Assembly: GCA_950295325.1 (NCBI GenBank)
Contig: OX485809.1
Location: 18,166,001 to 18,230,000 of the forward strand
DNA: 64,000 nt
Direction: 5' to 3'
From: Polytrichum commune
Lineage: Eukaryota; Streptophyta; Polytrichopsida; Polytrichales; Polytrichaceae
Shown: piece after piece, positions 11,728 through 20,358 of the stretch
Layout of the letters: each line of letters begins with the position of its first letter
Numbering within the stretch: the stretch's first letter is position 1
Program-made: the position numbers and the translations under genes
The notes under the pieces: generated by a model
The model's input: the letters and a program-made list of their open reading frames with translations, nothing else
What the model was told of the DNA's origin: nothing
Database searches by the model: none

Positions 11728-13123
11728 TGTGAGCCCAATTTGGTGCCCACATGTGTTCTTAATCCTTGTTTACGTTAAAAATTGGGTTTGCATTTTATAA
11801 GGCCTTGAAAATGACATAAAAAGAGTGAAACTTTGATTGAAATTGCCACTCTTAAGGTTAGGCTTGAGTGTGAAGATTGGTGTTAATTAGGATTTGGGGA
11901 ATTGGTTTTTAGAGGCTTGATTAGGTTAAGTAATGTTTAAGGCAAGCCGGGTGAGCCAGGGTTTTAGTGTTAGGAATGGGAACCCTCACTGTCCATTTTG
12001 GGAGGGGGGTCGGGGTTTATGGATCAGACTGGATTCTGGGCGAGGAGAAGTCGGAAGTTGGTTGGGCCTCGTGAGTTCGGCGGCAAGAGAGTTTGGCATG
12101 AGGCATTGTTCGGTTGCGGTGAAGGGAGATGGGTGAAAAAACAGGGTAGGAGGAGGGACTCTCCAGGGTGCTCCTCGGCAGCTGAGGATGGCGTAGATTC
12201 GAGGGAAAAGTGAAGGGCGACTAGGGATTTTGGCAGCAGCTGGTGCTCCTAGGCAGGGCATTGGGGAGCCACCAATGTGAGGATTTGGCTGGAAATTCAC
12301 AAGCCTGGAATGGCGAATCTGAGCGAGGAGGAATCACTAGTATCAGGGATCGCACTGACCGAATGAGGAAGGCTCACATAAGTTGAGGCCGAGAAACCCA
12401 CTGTAACCAGGTAGATTCAATCTGTAAACGCTGAGCGCTCATGCAACTACCCTGGAGTCTGAGGACAAATTTGAACACTCTAAATCTAATGGGTGATGAC
12501 GATGGGTTCTGAATGTTAGTGAGAATCAGGGGAATGCGGAGAGGCTATGTGGAGGGAACAGAGAGGGGAATGTGAGAGGGGGCGAGGTGAAGCAACATTC
12601 CAGAGTGGGTAGTTTAGTTGCTGCCTGTGGGCGGCATTGGAGGGTGTGAAGGGAAGTTGTTGTGTGAAGGAGGGAGCCTGCTACCGGCCAAGACGGTACT
12701 CGGGGGTCAGAGAAGGGGAATGGTGAGAAGGAGGGAAGTGGAGGACTGGTCCGGACTGTAGCCGATATCTGCAGGAATCCAGGGCAATGCCGAGAGGTGG
12801 CTGGACACTGGAAACTCATGCCACTTACTTAGTGTGTAGACAGTGGATGATTAAGTAGGAGATTAGTTAGATTAGGGCATTAGGCATGATGTATTTTCTT
12901 TACGATTACTTAATGTTAGTAGTGATGTGTTGTGAGTATGTACACACACTGGGTGTTTTTAAACACTTACATACTGTGTGAATTAAATAAAAACTTATTG
13001 GCTAAGGTTTAAGCATTGGAAAATTGGGATGGAACCCTCAGCGAGAGGGATCAAGTGAACACATGTGAATCCCACAACCTCACCCGGACACATACGCATA
13101 AGGGTGGGTGTTCTGGTCTCACA
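11728..13123 (+). mobile_element. solo LTR, 1396 bp, TSD AATGT
   Basis: Starts TGTGAGCCCAATTTGGTGCCC and ends GTTCTGGTCTCACA. AATGT is repeated directly at 11723-11727 and 13124-13128. The early motif ATAAAAAGAGTG recurs in the other LTRs of this group. The GC-rich middle gives overlapping open frames on both strands that are not genes. No internal region is attached, so it is a product of LTR-LTR recombination. Orientation is arbitrary: with the end types used here, '+' means TGTGAGCCC first. Confidence 0.85.
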
Positions 13124-13477
13124 AATGTCAACCTAAGATGTGAACCTAAGATATGAACCTTATCATTGACATATATTTCTCCGAAACAGTGGTCACTCCT
13201 CTAAGTTACACTATATTAGCTAATGATATTGTGTAGTCCATACAACAAAAATTCTCCGTCTTAGCCAAAGTAAGATGCTGAAAAGTAAGATTGGCCTCCG
13301 TCTTAGCCAAAATTCCTTGCACATGCGTATGTTTTGGCTTGTGCTTTACTTTTGGTTTAGAATGCTTTGCAGCCATCATTATGGCGAGTTTGCCTGCTTC
13401 TTCAACTTAAATTGCATTGTCAATACCCTCCACAATCATAAAATCTTGTAGTAATATGGGTCTTGTTTTATACATTG
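13124..13477. other. interval between solo LTR and DNMT element, nothing recognised
   Basis: Holds a short tandem duplication (two copies of a unit containing GATGTGAACCTAA at 13136-13160) and otherwise AT-rich sequence. Its last bases, TATACATTG, mirror the right flank ATTGTATAC of the DNMT element, which fixes the insertion site of that element. Confidence 0.5.
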
Positions 13478-13909
13478 TGTCACGTGAGGTGACATCGGGG
13501 GCTAAGTCACGTCAATTTAGGAGTAAATGGACTCCACTAGGAGTCCATGTGTGTTGGGATGAGTAACGGACTCCATTGGGAGTCCTAGTTAGTTGTTCAT
13601 CCACTCCATGGATGAACTCCACATAGGATTGGGGTTGTATGGAGAGGAAGGCCTCTTGACTTGCCATTGTTGTCAAGTCAAGTCTTGTGAGTGTGTTTTG
13701 AGAGAGAGAGAGCTTGTTGTTGCTTTCTCATGGCTATGGTGTAATAGATTATGAGTAAAGCCTTTGCATTCTTTCTCCACCACTTGCACTCTTGGATTCT
13801 CCCTTCGTGGAGTGAGAGATAGCTCGACTCTTGTGTGTGAATTTTAGAGTTTCTTAAGCTTTGTAAGGAGACATTTTAGTTTCTTAAGCTTGGAGAGAGA
13901 AACCCTCAT
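13478..13909 (+). repeat. left terminal repeat A1
   Basis: Spans 432 bp and is near-identical to A2 (two C/T differences plus a 2-bp GA-repeat difference). It opens with TGTCACGTGAGGTGACA, an interrupted palindrome holding a CACGTG G-box core, followed by three more imperfect palindromes. Unlike a normal 5' LTR it lacks the B segment that follows A2 at the other end, and the internal leader begins directly after CCCTCAT. Confidence 0.9.
13529..13617. promoter_or_regulatory. cluster of imperfect palindromes in A1
   Basis: Three inverted repeats follow one another: GGACTCCACTAGGAGTCC (13529-13546), GGACTCCATTGGGAGTCC (13568-13585) and GTTCATCC...GGATGAAC (13595-13617). All are preserved in A2. 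They could be protein-binding sites of the promoter or RNA hairpins. The role is inferred only from position in the terminal repeat. Confidence 0.45.
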
Positions 13910-15214
13910 ACTTGACAACAATGTATTCAAATTTTTCATTTTTGGTTGTATTTCTGAGCTAGAATGGTTCAGTATTGAGAGCAAATGAGTGATACAAGTG
14001 TTTGAAAGCTTAGTTTGTCATTTCTTTCAACCCTCAAGAAGATTTTGAGAGAAATCTTTCCATTTTTCTTTTGTTTTCTCTTTGTGTTTTTCTTCAAGTG
14101 TTGATGGTTGAATCTTGAGATTCCATTTGGTCTCAAGATTCTCAAGTCACATCATTCTTGCTTGCAATTTGTAAAAGCAAAGTTTAATTTTTTTTAAATT
14201 TACAAACAAACACAAACCAAATCCGAATTTTTTAAAATTTTTTTTGAAGCTCCGGAGCTCCACGGACACTCTTGGAGCTCTTGGAGCTCCTGGAGCTCCA
14301 ATTCTGCACCCCGGGGCGGGGGGCGGCTAATCACGGGCCGGGGGCGGGCGGGCGGCGCCAGCCGGGCCCTGCGGTGAGGTGGCAGTGGGCCGGGGGCGGG
14401 CGGGCGACAGCCTGGCCAAGGTGGCGGGCGGCGCCAGCCTGGCTCCCCCCCCTTTTTCAAGGTAAGCTCCCCTTAATTAATTAATTGATTAATTTAGTTA
14501 GTTAGCTTAATTAACTTAATTAGGTTAGTTAATTCACTTAGATTAACTTAATTAATTAGGTTCATTAGTTTAAGTTAATTAAGTTAGGTTGAGTTATATT
14601 AAATTAATTAAGTTAATTCATTTAAGTTAATTAAGTTAATTAATTTTTTGTTTTTGTTTTTGTTTTGTTTAATTAAAACTATTTTTTTATTTTTTTATTT
14701 TTTTATTTTTTTTCACATTGTTACTTTCACCTTTCAAACTTGGCATCCAATTCTCACAAACGTTGAGGTTCAAATTTGGGGGCATACTAGCTCCGATTGG
14801 AGTGAAATTTGAGCCTATCTTGTGTGAAATTTGCCAAGGAATCCAATGGCGTAATTGGATTGTTGATTGGAATTCAAAATCATTGCTGAAATTATTAATT
14901 TCAACGCTGATTTTTGTTTTTGGGAGCAAATTAACTCCGATTGGAGTGAAATTTGAGCCTAATTTGTGTGAAATCTTCCTAGGAGTCCATTGGTGCACTT
15001 AGTTTGTTGATTGGAGTCCATAATCACCTTGGAAATGAGCCTTTTCAACGCTGATTTTTCATTTTAATTACCAATCTCAAACCTTTGCACAATTTTGGAA
15101 TTCTGGGGGCATAAACACTTGGCATTTGGCAAGGGATTGCCATTTAGATAGCCCGCAACAGGTGCAGGTTGCCATTACCTTATAGATAGTTGTAGGTTCT
15201 CAAGTGATTATTTT
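13910..15214 (+). other. leader of the DNMT element
   Basis: Non-coding stretch between A1 and gag. It holds a (GGAGCTCTT)-like run and a very GC-rich patch (about 14255-14460), then TTAATTAA-rich sequence (14470-14650), then a tandem pair with a period near 143 bp (about 14780-15060, each copy containing CTCCGATTGGAGTGAAATTTG). No standard tRNA primer-binding site is obvious right after A1. Frames in the GC patch are open only because of composition. Confidence 0.6.
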
Positions 15215-16399
15215 ATGGTGCAAACTAGGAGCCGATATTATCGATCGCCATCACCAGATTACTTGGAGGACGTGCATACCACAAATCTTGAGCCAGAGGT
15301 AGATACCAACGAGGCTTTTGAGCCTATTTCGGCGTTGGACACTACTAGTAGGCTTCGGATTTGGAGTGTCGGCACGTTCGACGAAATGGAGGACGATCGC
15401 CACAATTCAGTGCGTGATCGGTTCTCAGGTCGAGCTGGGGGCATTTCCTTGCCCGATTGGAAACTCCGGTTTCGTACCTGGATTAAGGAGAAACGCCAAA
15501 GGTCTTCCAATTTCAATGATTGGTATGCCTTTGAACTTCTGCCTCAGCATTTGGAGTATGAGGCACTCCAAACTTACGAACGCTGGACAGAGGGTCATCA
15601 GCGACAACTTCGGGAGGTGGAGCAGTATTGGGAGGCCCGGGTTGAGCTTATTTCAGCCCTTAAAGATGGGGCGATTGCTACATTAGCTCCACCCACCTTA
15701 AAGGAGGAGGAATCGCCGGCGGAGTCTAAGGACACGGAACTGGCACTTGGGCCAATGGTGGCTAGCAGTAGCACGGCAACCCTTTCACGGGTGGCACGTG
15801 CTACACAGGCAGCATTGACGGCTGTTGGTCCACCACCTCCGTTTAATCCCCTTACTGAATTTGTCGCACATTTGGAAGTGGAGTATGGTGGGTTTTGGCG
15901 AGACCAGATGCAGCGCATCCAGGATTTCCGCCGAGAGAAGGATGATACTCCACGGACCATGTATACGCGACTCGCGCGATTTGTTGTGGAGTCGGGAGGT
16001 GTTTTTGCTGAGAGTCAGCTTGTTAAAATCTTTTTGTATAAGATTGACAAGCGGCTACTTGAGTTGGCATCACCTCGGATTATCCTCGATTACGAGGGCC
16101 GAGCTACGCTTGCACAAGCGTTTGCCGTGGTTGAGAGATGTGATCGGGCTCTTTGCCAACATGATGCCACGGATATGGTATCTTGGATGACAGAGAGTCC
16201 GAAACCAAGAAGAATTGTCACAGCTACTAGTAGTTTAGCTGAGACTCAACCCGTCAAGGAGCAAAAGATTTTGCATTGTTGGGGTTGTGGAGAAGCTGGT
16301 CATTCGAAGAATGATCCCAATTGTCCTAAGAAGAAGAAAACTCAGCCTTTGGAAAAATTAAAACAAAAGATGGAACCAGTAAAGGCAGGGGACAATTGA
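15215..16399 (+). CDS. gag: Gag polyprotein
   Basis: Structural protein of the retrotransposon particle, 394 codons, starting MVQTRSRYY, the first ATG after the leader. Residues 60-170 are charged and helix-rich. Residues 210-340 hold the retrotransposon-gag core (LTEFVAHLEVEYGGFWRDQ ... TMYTRLARFVVESGG ... LYKIDKRLLELASP). A first zinc knuckle begins at residue 355 (CWGCGEAGHSKNDPNC, spacing CX2CX4HX6C, longer than the canonical CX4H X4C form), followed by a lysine-rich stretch. The frame ends in TGA at 16397-16399. A second, canonical knuckle (CNHCGGTNHDVDHC) continues in the -1 frame from about 16382, so the natural protein probably crosses a frame change between 16330 and 16396. I see no textbook slippery heptamer, so either a programmed shift or a mutation is possible. 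Confidence 0.88.
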   Translation: MVQTRSRYYRSPSPDYLEDVHTTNLEPEVDTNEAFEPISALDTTSRLRIWSVGTFDEMEDDRHNSVRDRFSGRAGGISLPDWKLRFRTWIKEKRQRSSNFNDWYAFELLPQHLEYEALQTYERWTEGHQRQLREVEQYWEARVELISALKDGAIATLAPPTLKEEESPAESKDTELALGPMVASSSTATLSRVARATQAALTAVGPPPPFNPLTEFVAHLEVEYGGFWRDQMQRIQDFRREKDDTPRTMYTRLARFVVESGGVFAESQLVKIFLYKIDKRLLELASPRIILDYEGRATLAQAFAVVERCDRALCQHDATDMVSWMTESPKPRRIVTATSSLAETQPVKEQKILHCWGCGEAGHSKNDPNCPKKKKTQPLEKLKQKMEPVKAGDN

Positions 16400-16578
16400 A
16401 ATGTAACCATTGTGGTGGCACTAATCACGATGTGGATCATTGTTTCCAACTACATCCTGAGATGCGGCCTGCCAGTTATGTCACTGGAAAGTCTCCAAGG
16501 GAGCAGAGTCTTGAGGCTAAGGTGGCAGAGCTTGAGCAAAAGCTTAAATCTTCTGCATCTTTTGCTCAAATTTCTTAG
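16382..16578 (+). CDS. second zinc knuckle and coiled segment of Gag-Pol, -1 frame
   Basis: Open segment in the pol frame, read through from the gag C-terminus. It contains CNHCGGTNHDVDHC (CX2CX4HX4C, canonical nucleocapsid knuckle), then HPEMRPASYVTGKSP and a short heptad-like helix EAKVAELEQKLKSS. It ends at TAG 16576-16578 and continues in frame with PHVSGGTSG. The true upstream junction is unknown, because it lies in the frame-change zone. A stand-alone start is unlikely: no ATG precedes the knuckle. Confidence 0.7.
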
Positions 16579-16584
16579 CCGCAT

Positions 16585-19296
16585 GTGAGTGGTGGCACCT
16601 CGGGTTCGGACATGTATATGTTTGGAGCAGCTGGAGAGGTGGTGGCGGCGGCTTCTACTCGCTCACAAACATTGGCAGATGCGGTGGCTTCCACGAGTGG
16701 TGGTAGCAACGAGGTGCTACATCCTCGCCATGCCGGACCAGCTGATCAAATTGGTCAAGCACGTTTACCTTTGTCATTTGGATTGGTAGACACCACTGTT
16801 GTTGGGGCTAAAAACCCTGTACCTTTGAGAGATGGGGATTCCATCTCGAAGGATGTTACGCAGGCATTGGCATACAAAATTCTCCATATGCCAATTTTCT
16901 CGGGTTCGGAGTTTATGGCTTCGGATTTCAAGCCTGCTGCAGTTTTTCATTTAGCTGGGAGAATGTTAGAAGGTAAGGCGGCTTTGCCATCCCTTCAAGT
17001 ATCCCAAGCTGTGGTTGACGTACCTGTGGTTGACGAGGTGGAGGACTTAGCCAATTTACGAGCAAGTCTTGCGGATGCGGCGATCATTGCTTTTGGTAAG
17101 CAAACTGATATTCCTCCAGCATCAATTTCAGCAGTGGATACGTCATTTTCGAATTATGCGTCGGGAGCGGCATATCTTGCAGACATTTCTGCAAGGCCTG
17201 CTCGCGAACGGCATAATTTGCAACCTGGAGTTGTACGGCTGATGAACGACAAATCTTTGTTTGTCGTTTCACGCACGGATATGCCCACTATCCGTGCTAC
17301 ACCACTGAGAGTTATGATGGATTCCGGTGCTCAACCGGTTATGATTGGCAAAGGACTTGTTGACAGTCTTGGATTGACGCCAGCAAGCTTGGATCCTTGT
17401 CCATTCACTATTGTGACTTCAGTAGGGGGCACTGAACGTGCAACAGGTTACACCAAGGCACCTTTACGTTTGATTTTTCATGTGGGGGCAGGGCCTACTT
17501 ACACTCATTTGTCAATGAAGTATGTTGTTACTAATGCTACCAACTATGATATACTTGTTGGTCAGCAAGCTCTTTACCCACTTGGCTTTGGTTTGGATAA
17601 TTGGACGGAAGAGGCATGGATTAGACCGGGATGGTCCACTGGAGATGGCAGGAAGGTATTTATTCCCGTCACATTTGCAGCCACTGCTATGACTATGGTT
17701 GCGGAGGCAATGTTTGGTTGCAGCGGTTCAGTTGCAGATTTGCCTTGTGCTCCAGTTTTATTGGAGGAAACAATGGACTACACTTGTAATGCGGCAGAAC
17801 AACAATTTTTACCATCTTTTCAAATTCCTGCTCGACATTTCAAGGATCCACCTCCACCATGGCGAACTCCTAGGGAGTTATCCGACCATTGTCGACACAT
17901 TGTAGCGGATTTGGAGCTTGGAGAGGCACCTCCAACTTTATCCTCATTTTCTTTTGCTCAACCCATTCGTTGGCAACCATCATCTGAAGGTATTGTCCTT
18001 GTGGAGATCTTTGGAGGCATTGGCACAGGTTTGGCGGCAGTGTTGGAAGCTGGAATTACAGTTTGGCGATATATTCATGTGGACAATGGGTATGCAGCCA
18101 ACAGAGCCGTCCGACACCACATCCAACAATTGTTGTTGAGATACCCCGCACAATTGTCAGCCTCTGCCATTCATGGATGTTGTAGTCAACTTCCTCAAGA
18201 TGTCACTATGATTAGTGATGAGGATTTGAGAAGGTTGGGCCACGTGGATTTGATTCTTGCAGGATGGCCTTGTCAAGGCCATTCGCGGACAGGAACTGGC
18301 CAGGGATTGGATGATCCTAGGTCTAGTTTGTTTGCGGATTTGACGCGATTGACGCAATGGTGGTTTACCCACCAATCAATTCCACCAGGGTACATTTTCG
18401 AAAATGTACCATTATTGGGTGATACCCGGCACAAAGTGGTGAAGGATGGTGAGTACATTAACCAAATCTTGGGTACTCCAACATTTCTGGATGCTGCATC
18501 TTTGGGATCCTTTGCTCATCGGCCTCGTTGGTTTTGGACCAACTTGGTATCACCTCGGGTGCTTTCAGCGGCGATTGCCCGCATTCCCCGCCTTATGGAT
18601 CGCAAAGTGGATGATATTTTAGATGATCATCGTGTTTCCTTGGCAGTTACCAAGGATGACACCTTGCCATTTGCATTAATTAATAAGGTGGGCATTCCAA
18701 GAGGTGCACTACCTACTTTTGTGACATATCCACAGTCTTTTGCATTTCGATCTCGTGGACCTGGCATGGTTTGGGATTCAAAATCCCAAACTTATGAGGA
18801 GCCTACGGTAGATGAGCGGGAACGCGCCATGGGTTTTCTTACAGGTACCACGGCTGCTCACAAGCTTCAGGAAGGTCAGAGACGTTTCCTATTGGGGCAA
18901 GCTATGGATCTTAATAGCATTGTGTGGATAATTGGAATTTGTCTTGCTGCTCAACAACGTATGGATGACCAATTGCTTACTCTGAGAGCAGAGAACAATG
19001 GTCAGGGGGCAATGGAGCCGCAATTCAAGGATCACATTGAGGTCAATGACACCGAGGGATTATTTCCTTTGAAACTTCATGTTGCGGAAGAGCTTCGAGT
19101 CCAACGTGGTTTTTCGGCTTTGGCCCAAGAGTTTGGGAAGTTGGAGGCCCATAAAATGTTTCCACTTCTACTTCTTGGTGATACTTCATATGTGGATAGC
19201 TATTTAGCTACACAAACTGATTGTAGTGGAGAGGATACGCATTTGGATTCAAGTGCAGATGATGGGGGCAAAGGTGTTGCCCTCTCCACGGACTAG
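16585..19296 (+). CDS. protease - DNA cytosine methyltransferase polyprotein segment
   Basis: Open frame of about 904 codons, the longest in the window, in the pol frame. Residues 1-230 are linker. A retropepsin follows: VMMDSGAQPVMIG with catalytic Asp246, then NYDILVGQQAL. Residues about 470-790 form a C5 DNA methyltransferase: motif I VEIFGGIGTGLAAVLEAG, a motif-II-like stretch RYIHVDN, motif IV AGWPCQGHSRTG with nucleophile Cys563, GLDDPRSSLF, motif VI FENVPLLGD with Glu606, motif VIII DAASLGSFAHRPRWFWTNL (residues 636-654), motif IX-like DERERAMGFLTGTT, and motif X RRFLLGQAMDLNSI. Motifs I and VIII resemble the DNMT3/DRM group, whereas PCQ is the version used by DNMT1, CMT and bacterial enzymes (DNMT3 and DRM have PCN). 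All catalytic residues are present, so de novo methylation is plausible. The last 120 residues are an acidic linker into RT. The listed start is a GTG inside a longer frame; real translation is probably by read-through or processing. Confidence 0.93.
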   Translation: MSGGTSGSDMYMFGAAGEVVAAASTRSQTLADAVASTSGGSNEVLHPRHAGPADQIGQARLPLSFGLVDTTVVGAKNPVPLRDGDSISKDVTQALAYKILHMPIFSGSEFMASDFKPAAVFHLAGRMLEGKAALPSLQVSQAVVDVPVVDEVEDLANLRASLADAAIIAFGKQTDIPPASISAVDTSFSNYASGAAYLADISARPARERHNLQPGVVRLMNDKSLFVVSRTDMPTIRATPLRVMMDSGAQPVMIGKGLVDSLGLTPASLDPCPFTIVTSVGGTERATGYTKAPLRLIFHVGAGPTYTHLSMKYVVTNATNYDILVGQQALYPLGFGLDNWTEEAWIRPGWSTGDGRKVFIPVTFAATAMTMVAEAMFGCSGSVADLPCAPVLLEETMDYTCNAAEQQFLPSFQIPARHFKDPPPPWRTPRELSDHCRHIVADLELGEAPPTLSSFSFAQPIRWQPSSEGIVLVEIFGGIGTGLAAVLEAGITVWRYIHVDNGYAANRAVRHHIQQLLLRYPAQLSASAIHGCCSQLPQDVTMISDEDLRRLGHVDLILAGWPCQGHSRTGTGQGLDDPRSSLFADLTRLTQWWFTHQSIPPGYIFENVPLLGDTRHKVVKDGEYINQILGTPTFLDAASLGSFAHRPRWFWTNLVSPRVLSAAIARIPRLMDRKVDDILDDHRVSLAVTKDDTLPFALINKVGIPRGALPTFVTYPQSFAFRSRGPGMVWDSKSQTYEEPTVDERERAMGFLTGTTAAHKLQEGQRRFLLGQAMDLNSIVWIIGICLAAQQRMDDQLLTLRAENNGQGAMEPQFKDHIEVNDTEGLFPLKLHVAEELRVQRGFSALAQEFGKLEAHKMFPLLLLGDTSYVDSYLATQTDCSGEDTHLDSSADDGGKGVALSTD

Positions 19297-20037
19297 CAAT
19301 CACAGGCTGTGCTGGCACCAATTGGCAATCCTTCTATGAAGAAGGAAACTACGGAGTTTGACGATTGGCCAATTGAAGTGGGGCCAAAGCTTACTGGTGC
19401 CGAAGCACGAAAGGTACGGGCATTTATTCGCTCTTACCGTAATTGTTTTGCCTTTAGTCTTCATGATCTTGAAGGATATAAAGGTAAACCTGTTCGTATT
19501 CAACTCGAGGACGACCACCCTATTTTCAGACGGCCGTACAGACTTAGTACCTCTGAAAGGTTGGGTGTTCAAACTCGATGTCAAGAGTTATTGGCAGCGG
19601 AATTGATTGAACTCTCCAATGGAGAGTATGCTTGTGCCACGGTTATGCCGTCAAAGAAGGATATCTTTGGCAACTGGACGGAAAAACGGATGTGTGGTGA
19701 TTATCGTCCAGTCAACCGCAAGACCAAGTCGGATCGATATCCAATGCCGATGCCGGAGGAGTTATTTGATGCACTAGGATTTTCTAGAATCTTCAGCACT
19801 TTGGATTTGAGGTCTGGTTATCACCAATTACCTTTGTTGTTGGGTGATCGGGTGAAGACCGCGTTTTGGGGAATTGATAAAGATGGCAAGGATCAACTTT
19901 ATCATTGGAAATTTCTGCCATTTGGTCTCAAGAATGCACCAGTTGAATTTCAGCGGGTGATGGACCAATTATTGGCTGGTTTGTCGTTTGCTAGATGTTA
20001 CATTGATGATGTTATCATCTTTAGTAACAGTTCATAG
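19297..20037 (+). CDS. reverse transcriptase, fingers-palm
   Basis: In frame after TAG 19294-19296. Shows the Ty3/gypsy RT order: PIFRRPYRLSTSERLGV, ELSNGEYACATVMPSKKD, KRMCGDYRPVNRKTKSDRYP, FSTLDLRSGYHQL (first catalytic Asp), FLPFGLKNAPVEFQRVMD and CYIDDVIIFSN (19993-20025), whose YIDD box supplies the other two catalytic Asp residues. All catalytic residues are intact. The segment stops at TAG 20035-20037 inside the normally continuous stretch between the YIDD box and the HVRHL helix, so a functional enzyme needs this codon to be read through. Position after the methyltransferase, with a 25-residue linker, suggests the DNMT was inserted between protease and RT of an ordinary pol. Confidence 0.93.
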   Translation, partial: QSQAVLAPIGNPSMKKETTEFDDWPIEVGPKLTGAEARKVRAFIRSYRNCFAFSLHDLEGYKGKPVRIQLEDDHPIFRRPYRLSTSERLGVQTRCQELLAAELIELSNGEYACATVMPSKKDIFGNWTEKRMCGDYRPVNRKTKSDRYPMPMPEELFDALGFSRIFSTLDLRSGYHQLPLLLGDRVKTAFWGIDKDGKDQLYHWKFLPFGLKNAPVEFQRVMDQLLAGLSFARCYIDDVIIFSNSS

Positions 20038-20358
20038 GATCATGTGAGACATTTGCAAGCGATATTTGAACGACTTCAACGGTGGGGACTCCGTTTACAT
20101 CATGGGAAATGTAAGTTTTTCCATGATCAATTGCCCTATTTAGGCCACATGATTGTTCCTGGCGATCTTGGTGTGCAACAGGCGAAGGTGGATGCTTTGC
20201 ACAAAATTCCCGCACCTAGTGATGTACCACGGCTTCGTGCATTTCTAGGATTGGCAAATTATTATAGGAGGTTTGTCAAAAACTTTAGTTTGATTGCCAA
20301 ACCTCTTACCATTCTCACGGGGAAAGACCAACCATGGATTTGGAGTTGGGAACAATAA
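20038..20358 (+). CDS. reverse transcriptase, thumb-connection
   Basis: Continues the same frame: DHVRHLQAIFERLQRWGLRL, KCKFFHDQLPYLGHMIVPGDLGV, RLRAFLGLANYYRRFVKNFS and KPLTILTGKDQPWIW. This is the standard gypsy RT C-terminal part leading to RNase H. It ends at TAA 20356-20358, at a position in the WEQ-x-HAFDTLK motif where related elements usually have Glu or Gln. Confidence 0.9.
   Translation, partial: DHVRHLQAIFERLQRWGLRLHHGKCKFFHDQLPYLGHMIVPGDLGVQQAKVDALHKIPAPSDVPRLRAFLGLANYYRRFVKNFSLIAKPLTILTGKDQPWIWSWEQ

Noticed and set aside
12526-12819. ORFs on both strands in 11933-12819
   Set aside because: They lie within a solo LTR with a clean AATGT duplication and have no domain.
14200-14484. 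Overlapping ORFs on both strands in the GC-rich leader patch
   Set aside because: Open only because of extreme GC content and simple repeats; Gly/Pro/Arg-rich, no start context, inside a retrotransposon leader.
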